A DNA stretch of 47,060 nt, from positions 1 through 47,060 of the forward strand of contig NZ_JABDRI010000059.1 in NCBI RefSeq assembly GCF_013041805.1, given 5' to 3'. The position numbers were made by a program, and so were the translations under genes. This DNA comes from Lutibacter sp. (GTDB lineage Bacteria; Bacteroidota; Bacteroidia; Flavobacteriales; Flavobacteriaceae). Positions 16,316-23,943 of the stretch are shown here, piece by piece. The notes under the pieces were generated by a model. It made no database searches and was not told the DNA's origin. It worked only from the letters and a program-made list of their open reading frames with translations. Within the stretch, counting starts at the first letter, position 1; every line of letters starts with the position of its first letter.

Positions 16316-17089
16316 TTATTTTAATTTACCATCAACTTTAATATCTCCAAGCGGAAAGTAAGGAAACATATTTTCTTCCATCCAAATATTAGATTCATTG
16401 GGTGTCATTTTCCAACCTGAGTTACAGTTCGAAACAATTTCAACAAATGAAAGTCCTTTTCTTAATCGAGTATTTTCAAATGCTTTTTTAATGGCTTTTT
16501 TAGCTTTTCTTGCACTTTTATGGTTGTGGACTGCTTGTCGAGTTACATAGTATACACCTGGTAAGTTAGCCACTAATTCTGTCATTTTTAATGGAGAACC
16601 CATTGTTGAAATATCTCTACCAAATGGTGATGTTGATGATTTCATTCCTTCTAAAGTTGTTGGAGCCATTTGACCACCTGTCATTCCATAAATTCCATTA
16701 TTTACAAAAATAATGACAATATTTTCACCTCTATTACAAGCATGAATAGTTTCTGCAGTACCAATTGCTGCTAAATCACCATCACCTTGATACGTAAATA
16801 CGTATTTTTCTGGCCAAGTTCTTGCAATTGCAGTTGCTACTGCCGGAGCACGACCGTGTGCAGCTTGTGTGATATCGATATTCATAAAATCGTATGCTAA
16901 AACTGAGCATCCAACAGGTGCAACGCCAATTGTTTCTTCTGAAATACCCATTTCATCAATCACTTCCATTGTTAAATTATGAGCAGTACCGTGACCACAA
17001 CCGGGACAATAAGATAATGGTGTATCTGTCATTAATTTTGTTTTACAAAAAACTTGATTTTCGGGTTTTATAATATCTAATACGTCCAT
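16316..17089 (-). CDS. korB: 2-oxoacid:ferredoxin oxidoreductase, beta subunit (thiamine-diphosphate)
   Basis: The 257-residue catalytic subunit that binds thiamine diphosphate and a [4Fe-4S] cluster. Visible are YCPGCGHG (Cys28 and Cys31, cluster ligands, followed by the substrate-side His), the magnesium/TPP motif GDGD at 102-105 with VNNGIYGMTGGQ at 129-140, and a further cysteine at 61 in PVGCSV. It abuts korA directly (17090/17089). The short single-domain form is that of the split four-subunit enzymes, unlike the long fused pyruvate:ferredoxin oxidoreductase. Nothing is missing from the motif set. Confidence 0.9.
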   Translation of the reverse strand: MDVLDIIKPENQVFCKTKLMTDTPLSYCPGCGHGTAHNLTMEVIDEMGISEETIGVAPVGCSVLAYDFMNIDITQAAHGRAPAVATAIARTWPEKYVFTYQGDGDLAAIGTAETIHACNRGENIVIIFVNNGIYGMTGGQMAPTTLEGMKSSTSPFGRDISTMGSPLKMTELVANLPGVYYVTRQAVHNHKSARKAKKAIKKAFENTRLRKGLSFVEIVSNCNSGWKMTPNESNIWMEENMFPYFPLGDIKVDGKLK

Positions 17090-18169
17090 TTATTTTATAA
17101 TTTTTTGTTCTAATGCTTCTAATATCTCTTCTGGAGTATGAATGATACCACCAGTTCTTCCAAAATGTTCAACAGGTACTTTAAATTGAACTGACATTCT
17201 TACATCTTCAACCATTTGACCAGCGTTTAATTCAACGCTTAATACGCCTTTAACCTGATCTGCTAGTTCAAAAAGTTCTTGTTTTGGGTAAGGGAATAAT
17301 GTAATTGGGCGTAAAAGACCAACTTTTAGTCCTTTTTCTCGAGCCAACTCAACAGCCTTTTGACTAATTCGTGCACTTGAACCATAAGCTACAATAAGGT
17401 ACTCTGCGTCATCACACATAATTTTTTCAAAGCGCAAGTCCTCTTTTTCCATTTGTTCGTACTTTTTCATTAATCTACGAACTCTTGCTTCCATTTTTTC
17501 CGATTGTAAATCGAGAGAGGTAATAATATTTCTCTCTCTGTTTGTTTTACCTGTTACTGCCCAATCCCCATATTTTTCAATAAGTTCTTCATTTGACATT
17601 CTTTCTTGTTGATCTTTTAGGTTCACTTTCTCCATCATTTGACCAATTAACCCATCGGAAAGAATTAATACAGGAGCTCTGTATTTAAAAGCAATATCAA
17701 ATGCGTCTTCAACAAAATCTGCCATCTCTTGCACAGACGAAGGTGCTAAAACATATAATTTATAATCGCCATGCCCGCCGCCTTTAACCGATTGAAAATA
17801 ATCAGCTTGAGAAGGTTGTATGGTACCTAATCCAGGACCACCACGTACAACATTTACGATAACTGCGGGTAATTCTGCTCCAGCTAAATAAGAGATACCT
17901 TCTAATTTTAGAGATATACCTGGACTTGATGAAGAAGTTAATACTTTTTTACCTGTACTTGCAGCGCCATAAACCATATTTATTGCTGCAATTTCACTTT
18001 CAGCTTGTAACACAACCATCCCAGTTCTATCCTCGGGATGCTCTGTCATTAAGTATTCAATAACTTCAGATTGTGGTGTAATTGGGTAACCAAAATATGC
18101 ATCGGCACCAGCTCTTATCGCAGCTTCGGCTAATGCTTCGTTACCTTTCATTAATTTTAATTCCGCCAT
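17090..18169 (-). CDS. korA: 2-oxoacid:ferredoxin oxidoreductase, alpha subunit
   Basis: At 359 residues, the alpha subunit forms the active site with KorB. The N-terminal part reads KGNEALAEAAIRAGADAYFGYPITPQSEV, the classic 2-oxoacid:acceptor reductase alpha start, and the C-terminal domain has LIVAYGSSARIS and LRPITLFPYP. This form lacks an N-terminal gamma domain, which is supplied in trans by korC. It follows korD by 17 bases and runs directly into korB. The assignment to 2-oxoglutarate over pyruvate or branched-chain acids rests on similarity to KorA and on the separate small KorD. Confidence 0.9.
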   Translation of the reverse strand: MAELKLMKGNEALAEAAIRAGADAYFGYPITPQSEVIEYLMTEHPEDRTGMVVLQAESEIAAINMVYGAASTGKKVLTSSSSPGISLKLEGISYLAGAELPAVIVNVVRGGPGLGTIQPSQADYFQSVKGGGHGDYKLYVLAPSSVQEMADFVEDAFDIAFKYRAPVLILSDGLIGQMMEKVNLKDQQERMSNEELIEKYGDWAVTGKTNRERNIITSLDLQSEKMEARVRRLMKKYEQMEKEDLRFEKIMCDDAEYLIVAYGSSARISQKAVELAREKGLKVGLLRPITLFPYPKQELFELADQVKGVLSVELNAGQMVEDVRMSVQFKVPVEHFGRTGGIIHTPEEILEALEQKIIK

Positions 18170-18186
18170 TCTAATTCGTTTATTAA

Positions 18187-18417
18187 TTATGCTTGAACTT
18201 TTACTCTATACACAGAAATTGCTCTATCTGGGCAAACAATTCCGCAGTTTGTACAACCTGTACAAGCTTCAGGATTACTCATATATGCATAGTGATATCC
18301 TTTTCTGTTTACTTCGGTTGACATACTAATCACATCTTCAGGACAAACAGGTATACAAACCTCACATCCTTTGCATGTTTCATTATCAACTACAATTGCT
18401 CCTTTAACTTTTGCCAT
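18187..18417 (-). CDS. korD: 2-oxoacid:ferredoxin oxidoreductase, 4Fe-4S delta subunit
   Basis: A 76-residue bacterial-ferredoxin-type protein with two [4Fe-4S] motifs: Cys15/18/21/25 and Cys52/55/58/62. It passes electrons between KorB and free ferredoxin. It is the first gene of the operon, transcribed korD-korA-korB-korC. The upstream region carries a full -7 box and two tandem TGA-N6-TCA boxes, so oxygen- or redox-responsive control is plausible. The length and motif spacing are standard for KorD/PorD. Confidence 0.9.
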   Translation of the reverse strand: MAKVKGAIVVDNETCKGCEVCIPVCPEDVISMSTEVNRKGYHYAYMSNPEACTGCTNCGIVCPDRAISVYRVKVQA

Positions 18418-18463
18418 ATTAATAATTTTATATATAAATAATACGTTGTAATTTTATTATCCT

Positions 18464-18471
18464 CAAAGATA
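18464..18471 (-). promoter_or_regulatory. kor operon -7 element
   Basis: The minus strand reads TATCTTTG, a full match to TAnnTTTG, 46 bases before the korD start codon. There is no TTTG at the -33 position; the space is taken by other motifs (see 18475-18523), which suggests an activator-dependent promoter. Confidence 0.6.
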
Positions 18472-18474
18472 TTA

Positions 18475-18488
18475 CGAAAACGTTATAA
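18475..18488. promoter_or_regulatory. Motif CGAAAACGTTATAA shared with the icd upstream region
   Basis: This 14-base string is repeated exactly at 42772-42785 upstream of icd. Here it lies just upstream of the kor -7 box. It overlaps a short inverted repeat GTTAT-A-ATAAC (18482-18492). Function unknown; an operator is inferred. Confidence 0.35.
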
Positions 18489-18494
18489 TAACTA

Positions 18495-18523
18495 TGATAA
18501 ATGTCAATCTGTGATAAATGTCA
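18495..18523. promoter_or_regulatory. Two tandem TGA-N6-TCA operator-like boxes
   Basis: TGATAAATGTCA occurs twice, at 18495-18506 and 18512-18523, 17 bp apart. TGA-N6-TCA is the core of CRP/FNR-family sites. Taking a kor start near 18458, the centres fall at about -42 and -59, the proximal one at the class II activator position. Confidence 0.6.
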
Positions 18524-18590
18524 TACATATTTGGTGATTTTTTTGTAACAAATTTCAATTTGAAGTTGATATATGCGACTATATTAGAGT

Positions 18591-18644
18591 TAGCTTTGAG
18601 AAGAATAAACTTAATAATATGAGGAAATATTTAATTTATATTTG
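18591..18644 (+). promoter_or_regulatory. Two candidate -7 elements upstream of ppk2
   Basis: TAGCTTTG (18591-18598) and TATATTTG (18637-18644) both match TAnnTTTG on the plus strand. Neither has an exact -33 TTTG. They would give leaders of about 130 and 85 bases. The rest of the 319-base gap between korD and ppk2 holds only the kor control boxes and a small palindrome at 18549-18562. Confidence 0.35.
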
Positions 18645-18736
18645 AACAAAATGGTTAGAAAATTTCACTGATTATTTAATTTCTATTATTTTCGATGCAA
18701 ATAGAATTTTAGTCAATTAATTAAATATATTTTAGA

Positions 18737-19585
18737 ATGAGCAAATACCTAGTAAAAGGAACGGTTAATTTAAAAGAATACAGTACGAAACTAGTTGAAA
18801 AAAATGCCAAAAAAAAGCTAAATAAAATTAGGAAAGAACTTAGTAAAATTCAAAATACTATGTATGCTGAAGGCAAATACGCTGTTTTGATTTGTTTACA
18901 AGGAATGGATACATCAGGAAAAGATAGTTTAATTAGAGAAGTTTTTAAAGATGTGAATTCGCAAGGTATTAATGTGCATAGTTTTAAAGTGCCATCAGAA
19001 TTAGAAAAAAAACACGATTATTTATGGCGTCATTACATAGCATTACCAGGGAGAGGTAAAATAGGAATTTTTAATAGAACCCATTATGAAAATGTACTAG
19101 TAACGCGTGTACATCCTGAGTATATTGTTGGTGAGAATATTCCGTCAGCAACTAGTGTAGAGGTCTTAAATGATGATTTTTTCAATAACAGAATGGAAGA
19201 AATAAATAATTTTGAAAGTCATATTGTAAATAATGGTACAATAATTTTAAAATTCTTTTTAAATCTATCCAAAGAAGAACAAAAGAATCGATTATTAAGG
19301 AGGCTGCGTTTAAAAGAAAAAAATTGGAAATTTTCGCCTGGAGATTTGAAAGAACGCAAGCTTTGGGATGCTTATCAATTTTGTTATGAAGATTTGTTAA
19401 ATAAGACTTCAAAAGAAAATGCACCATGGTTTATAATTCCTGCAGATGACAAGTCAACGGCAAGATTATTAGTAGCTGAAACTATTTTAGAATCTTTAAA
19501 AACATACAATTTTAAAGAACCTGAATTACCTCAAAAATACCAAGTTGAAATTGAAAATTATAAAAAACAACTTCAAAATGAGTAA
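18737..19585 (+). CDS. Polyphosphate kinase 2 family phosphotransferase
   Basis: A 282-residue PPK2-family enzyme that transfers phosphate between polyphosphate and nucleotides. The P-loop is GMDTSGKD (residues 56-63, with Lys62), followed by SFKVPSELEKKHDYLWR and the lid motif FNRTHYE (112-118). A single PPK2 domain of this size is usual for class I and III enzymes; whether it phosphorylates ADP, GDP or AMP cannot be read off. It faces away from the kor operon and has no obvious polyphosphate-related neighbour. A 9-bp inverted repeat follows at 19607-19629. Confidence 0.88.
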   Translation: MSKYLVKGTVNLKEYSTKLVEKNAKKKLNKIRKELSKIQNTMYAEGKYAVLICLQGMDTSGKDSLIREVFKDVNSQGINVHSFKVPSELEKKHDYLWRHYIALPGRGKIGIFNRTHYENVLVTRVHPEYIVGENIPSATSVEVLNDDFFNNRMEEINNFESHIVNNGTIILKFFLNLSKEEQKNRLLRRLRLKEKNWKFSPGDLKERKLWDAYQFCYEDLLNKTSKENAPWFIIPADDKSTARLLVAETILESLKTYNFKEPELPQKYQVEIENYKKQLQNE

Positions 19586-19606
19586 CTTAAATATTTGTTA
19601 AAAAGT

Positions 19607-19629
19607 CTTTAAAACTACTTGTTTTAAAG
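19607..19629 (+). terminator. AT-rich hairpin after ppk2
   Basis: CTTTAAAAC-TACTT-GTTTTAAAG is a perfect 9-bp inverted repeat 21 bases after the ppk2 stop. There is no T-run behind it, so it is a weak terminator at best or a processing hairpin. Confidence 0.35.
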
Positions 19630-19652
19630 CATAAATCGTACATTACAAATTG

Positions 19653-19661
19653 TATATTTAC
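19653..19661 (+). promoter_or_regulatory. Candidate -7 element of the exonuclease operon (TATATTTAC)
   Basis: TATATTTAC ends 23 bases before the ATG at 19685. It is the TTTA variant of the -7 box also seen before sdaA, the DinB gene and the penicillin acylase gene. Confidence 0.35.
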
Positions 19662-19684
19662 ATCTCGATTATTTAAAATTTACT

Positions 19685-20503
19685 ATGGAATTAAAATTAG
19701 AAAAACCGATTATATTTTTCGATTTAGAAACAACAGGTATTAATATTGCAAAAGATAGAATTGTTGAAATTTCAATACTAAAAGTATTTCCAAATGGAAA
19801 TAAAGAAAGTAAAACGTGGTTAGTAAATCCAGAAATGGAAATACCAAAAGAAGCTTCAGATATTCATGGAATTACTAATGAACGAGTAGTTACTGAACCT
19901 ACATTTAACGAACTTGCTTTACAAGTGAGTGAGCTTATTGAAGGTTGTGATTTGGCTGGATTTAACTCGAATAGATTTGATATTCCTTTGCTTGCTGAAG
20001 AAATGTTGCGTGCCAATGTAAATTTTGACATGAAGAATAGAGTAGCTATTGATGTTCAGGTTATTTTTCATAAAAAAGAGGAACGAACGCTGAGTGCAGG
20101 TTATAAATTTTATTGTGATAAAAGTTTGGAAAATGCCCATTCGGCAGAAGCGGATACTCTTGCAACCTATGAAATTTTAAAAGCACAATTAGATAAGTAT
20201 GATGATTTAGAAAATAATGTTAATTTTTTAAATGAATATTCAACATTTAATAAAAGAGCTGATTTTGCAGGGTTTATTCAATACAATGTGGAAGGTGATG
20301 AAATTTTTACATTTGGAAAATATAAAAATCAAACAGTAAAAGAAATTTTGAAGAAAGATAAGGGTTATTTTTCATGGATTCAAAATGCGGATTTTCCATT
20401 ATATACAAAAAAAGTTTTGGGAGAAATTAAGGAGAGTTTATTTCCTAGAAAGAAAGAAACTACAATAGATGATTTAAAAAATAAATTCAATCAAAAATTA
20501 TAA
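19685..20503 (+). CDS. DEDDh 3'-5' exonuclease with C-terminal DUF3820-like domain
   Basis: A 272-residue DnaQ-fold exonuclease. The catalytic set is complete: Asp13 and Glu15 (FFDLETTG), Asp99 (FNSNRFDIPLL), His152 and Asp157 (HSAEAD). After about residue 200 comes a small domain with EIFTFGKYKNQTVKEI and GYFSWIQNADFP, which resembles the DUF3820/quorum-sensing-regulated virulence factor domain often fused to DnaQ exonucleases. Likely roles are DNA proofreading or repair outside the replicase; it is too short and differently built to be a replicative epsilon subunit by itself. It is two bases upstream of the next gene, an unknown protein. Confidence 0.87.
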   Translation: MELKLEKPIIFFDLETTGINIAKDRIVEISILKVFPNGNKESKTWLVNPEMEIPKEASDIHGITNERVVTEPTFNELALQVSELIEGCDLAGFNSNRFDIPLLAEEMLRANVNFDMKNRVAIDVQVIFHKKEERTLSAGYKFYCDKSLENAHSAEADTLATYEILKAQLDKYDDLENNVNFLNEYSTFNKRADFAGFIQYNVEGDEIFTFGKYKNQTVKEILKKDKGYFSWIQNADFPLYTKKVLGEIKESLFPRKKETTIDDLKNKFNQKL

Positions 20504-20505
20504 AT

Positions 20506-21000
20506 ATGTTAGTGAATTTTGAAAGTTTGGCAGATACTTCCAGAGTATGGATATATCAGTCTGATAGAGAATTTTTAGAAAGTGAAGTTGTTAAAATAAG
20601 TGATAAAGTTGAAGAATTTATTGAAGATTGGTTAGGACATGGTGATCAAATAAAAGCTTCATTTTTAATTAAATACAATCAATTTATTATTATTGCTGCT
20701 GACCAGCATTATAATGATGTTTCTGGTTGTTCAATTGATTCTTCAGTAAAATTTATAAAAAAACTAGAGAACGAATTTCAGTTAGATTTAACCAATAAAT
20801 TAAACATTTCATTTAAGCATAGAGATAGTATAAACATTGTTTCTATGGCTGATTTTCAAAAATATGCCCAAGAGCAAAAAATAACTTCAAATACAGTTGT
20901 ATTCAACAATATGGTTACAACCAAGGAAGATTTAATTAAGAATTGGGAAGTTACAGCAGAGAACAGTTGGCACAAACGTTTTTTAGTAGAATCAGTATAA
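20506..21000 (+). CDS. Conserved protein of unknown function
   Basis: A 164-residue soluble protein. I recall homologues in Flavobacteria sometimes labelled as ABC transporter ATPase, but no Walker A or B motif is present, so that label should not be used here. Conserved-looking segments are SRVWIYQSDREF (about residues 12-23), WLGHGDQIKASF and DQHYNDVSGCSIDSSV, the last with His, Asp and Cys close together that could form an active or metal site. It sits two bases after the exonuclease and 24 before the GH3 fusion, on one probable transcript. Function unknown. Confidence 0.72.
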   Translation: MLVNFESLADTSRVWIYQSDREFLESEVVKISDKVEEFIEDWLGHGDQIKASFLIKYNQFIIIAADQHYNDVSGCSIDSSVKFIKKLENEFQLDLTNKLNISFKHRDSINIVSMADFQKYAQEQKITSNTVVFNNMVTTKEDLIKNWEVTAENSWHKRFLVESV

Positions 21001-21024
21001 TCACCTTTTTGATTTTTTGATAAA

Positions 21025-23943
21025 ATGAAAAAAAACATATTTTTCATATTTGCGCTATTATTTAGTGCTTTTTTGCAGTCACAAAATTTGGATCCATTAA
21101 TCGCTCAGGATTCGTTGGCTCAAAAAAAGTGGGTAGATACGTTAATGGATCAAATGACTATTGATCAAAAAATAGGTCAATTGTTCATGGTTCAAGCCTA
21201 TTCAAATAAAGATATTAGCCACACAAATTTTATTCAAAATTTAATTAAAAAACATCATATCGGTGGACTCATCTTTATGCAGGGAACTCCTGAATCTCAG
21301 GCCAAACTTACTAATAAATACCAATCTATTTCTAAAACACCTTTGTTAATTGGTTTTGATGGTGAATGGGGATTAGATATGCGCTTAAAAAATACGTATC
21401 GTTTTCCTTGGAATATGACACTTGGAGCAATAAGAAATAATAAACTAATTGAAAAATTTGGAGAACAAGTTGGGAAACATTGCAAACGTTTAGGGATTCA
21501 TATAAATTTTGCACCTGTTGTAGATATCAATATAAATCCTGAAAATCCAATAATTGGAAATCGTTCTTTTGGAGAAGGAAGAGAGAACGTAACTAATAAA
21601 GCTTCCGCATTTATAAAAGGAATCCAAAGTCAGTATGTATTAGCTTCTGCAAAACATTTTCCCGGTCACGGAGATACCGATTCAGATTCTCATAAAACGC
21701 TTCCTGTCTTAGATTTTGACATTGAAAGATTAGATTCTATTGAATTGTATCCTTACAAACAACTTTTTAAAAGTAATTTAACTAGCGTTATGGTTGCACA
21801 TTTAAGTGTTAAAGCGTTAGAGCCAAGTCAAGACTTACCAACATCACTTTCGTATAAAGTGGTTACTGAATTATTAAAGGAAAAATTAAATTTTAAGGGT
21901 TTAGTACTAACCGATGCCCTTAATATGAAAGGAGCTTCAAATTTTGCAAAACCAGGTGATATAGATTTAGCAGCTTTGCAAGCTGGAAATGACCTTTTAT
22001 TGATTCCTGAAGATGTCCCAGCTGCTATTTCCAAAATTAAAAAAGCAATTGATGAGAATATAATTACGGAAGAAAGGATTGATTTTTCAGTTCGTAAAGT
22101 TTTAATGGCTAAATACTGGGCTGGTTTAAGTGAATTTAAGTTGGTGGAGTTAGAAAATCTACAAGAAGATTTAAATTCAATTTCTGATGAATTGCTTCAT
22201 AGAGAATTAGTTGAAAATTCAATTACATTAATAAAAAATGAGTCGTTAGTTTTTCCAATTCAAAATTTGGACAAAAAGAAAATTGCGTATGTAAAATTAG
22301 GTGATGCTCAAAATAGAGACTTTGTAAATATGCTAAAAAATTACACAGATGTAACTGTAGTTTCAGGCAAAAATTTAGATGAATTAGTTACCAAATTAAA
22401 GTCATATAATTTAGTAATAATAGGATATCACAAATCTAATTTAACTCCTTGGAAAGAGTATAAATTTAAAGATAAGGAATTGGTTTGGCTACAAGAAATA
22501 GCCAGAACTAATACTGTCATTTTAGATGTTTTTGCTAGCCCATATAGTTTATTACAATTAAAAACATTTGAAAATATTAACGGGTTATTGTTATCATATC
22601 AAAATAGTAAAATTTCTCAAGAAATTTCAGCTCAAATGATTTTTGGAGCGATAGAAACTAAAGGTAAGTTACCAGTTTCATTGAAAAACATATTTTCTGA
22701 AGGACACGGATTACTGTCTACCTCATTGCAACGTTTAGCATATTCAATACCCGAGGATGTTGGACTAAGTTCTAAGAAGTTAGAGAAAATTGATTCTATT
22801 GCTCAAATTGTTTTGGAAGAAAAAATGGCTCCGGGAATGCAAGTTTTGGTCGCCAGAAAAGGAAAAATTGTATACCAAAAAGCTTTTGGTTATCACACGA
22901 ACAAAAAGCAAGTAATGGTAAAGAATAATGACATGTATGATATCGCTTCTTTAACAAAAATATTGGCTTCATTGCCTTTAATTATGGAGTTGGAAGAACG
23001 AGGAATTTTTAATTTGAATACCACTTTAGGTAATTTAATTCCGAAGTTTAAAAATTCAAATAAAGATACTTTAACAGTAAAGGAAGTGTTATCTCATTAC
23101 GGTAGGTTAAAATCCTGGATACCATTTTATATAAACACGTTAGATAGTATAACGAATGAACCTTCAAATGAATTTTATAACCAAAAGAGAACTGAAGAAT
23201 TCGGTATTAGAGTAGGTGATAAGATGTATTTAAAAACCGATTACCCTTCTATCATGCTAGATAGTATTATTAGTGCTGAGCAAAGGTTAAGGGTTGGTTA
23301 TAAATATAGTGATTTACCATTTTATATTTTTAAAAACTATATTGAAAACTATTATAAACAAGATTTAAATGAATTGACACAGGAACATTTTTATAAATCA
23401 TTGGGAGCAACTCAAACAACATATCTTCCATTAAATAAATTTTCAAAGAAGAATATTATACCTACTGAATTAGATGATTATTACAGAAATCAATTAGTTC
23501 ACGGTTATGTGCATGATTTGGGAGCGGCCTTCCAAAAAGGTATTGGAGGTCACGCAGGTTTATTTTCAAACACAAATGATATTGCTAAGATTATGCAATT
23601 ATATTTACAAAAAGGTTATTATGGTGGTAAACGCTATTTTAAATCTGAAACTATTGATAAATTTAATCATCGGTATTATGCAAATAATCAAGTGAGAAGA
23701 GGTATTGGTTTTGATAAACCTCAAATACGTGAAAGAGAAAAAGCAACTTGTGGGTGTGTTTCTGATGAAAGTTTTGGACATAGCGGTTTTACTGGCACCT
23801 ATACTTGGGCTGATCCTGAAACAGAAATCATTTATATATTTTTATCGAATAGAGTATATCCAACGGCTGATAATATGGGTTTAATTAGAAAAAATATAAG
23901 AACTGAAATTCAGCAGTACATTCAAGATGCTATTCTTTATTAA
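21025..23943 (+). CDS. Secreted GH3 beta-N-acetylglucosaminidase fused to a beta-lactamase-type serine hydrolase
   Basis: A 972-residue exported protein: signal peptide (residues 1-19), a GH3 catalytic domain (about 35-380), a GH3 C-terminal-like domain (about 390-565) and a serine hydrolase domain (about 590-970). GH3 motifs are KHFPGHGDTDSDSH, the NagZ-type Asp-His loop, and the nucleophile Asp297 in LTDALNMKG. The second enzyme has Ser642-x-x-Lys645 in ASLTKI, YSD near 756 and GHSGFTGT near the end, as in class C/DD-peptidase folds. Together they could release GlcNAc-anhydroMurNAc sugars and cut a peptide or amide bond in the periplasm. The gene is last in its run and overlaps the convergent acyltransferase by 14 bases. 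Confidence 0.88.
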   Translation: MKKNIFFIFALLFSAFLQSQNLDPLIAQDSLAQKKWVDTLMDQMTIDQKIGQLFMVQAYSNKDISHTNFIQNLIKKHHIGGLIFMQGTPESQAKLTNKYQSISKTPLLIGFDGEWGLDMRLKNTYRFPWNMTLGAIRNNKLIEKFGEQVGKHCKRLGIHINFAPVVDININPENPIIGNRSFGEGRENVTNKASAFIKGIQSQYVLASAKHFPGHGDTDSDSHKTLPVLDFDIERLDSIELYPYKQLFKSNLTSVMVAHLSVKALEPSQDLPTSLSYKVVTELLKEKLNFKGLVLTDALNMKGASNFAKPGDIDLAALQAGNDLLLIPEDVPAAISKIKKAIDENIITEERIDFSVRKVLMAKYWAGLSEFKLVELENLQEDLNSISDELLHRELVENSITLIKNESLVFPIQNLDKKKIAYVKLGDAQNRDFVNMLKNYTDVTVVSGKNLDELVTKLKSYNLVIIGYHKSNLTPWKEYKFKDKELVWLQEIARTNTVILDVFASPYSLLQLKTFENINGLLLSYQNSKISQEISAQMIFGAIETKGKLPVSLKNIFSEGHGLLSTSLQRLAYSIPEDVGLSSKKLEKIDSIAQIVLEEKMAPGMQVLVARKGKIVYQKAFGYHTNKKQVMVKNNDMYDIASLTKILASLPLIMELEERGIFNLNTTLGNLIPKFKNSNKDTLTVKEVLSHYGRLKSWIPFYINTLDSITNEPSNEFYNQKRTEEFGIRVGDKMYLKTDYPSIMLDSIISAEQRLRVGYKYSDLPFYIFKNYIENYYKQDLNELTQEHFYKSLGATQTTYLPLNKFSKKNIIPTELDDYYRNQLVHGYVHDLGAAFQKGIGGHAGLFSNTNDIAKIMQLYLQKGYYGGKRYFKSETIDKFNHRYYANNQVRRGIGFDKPQIREREKATCGCVSDESFGHSGFTGTYTWADPETEIIYIFLSNRVYPTADNMGLIRKNIRTEIQQYIQDAILY

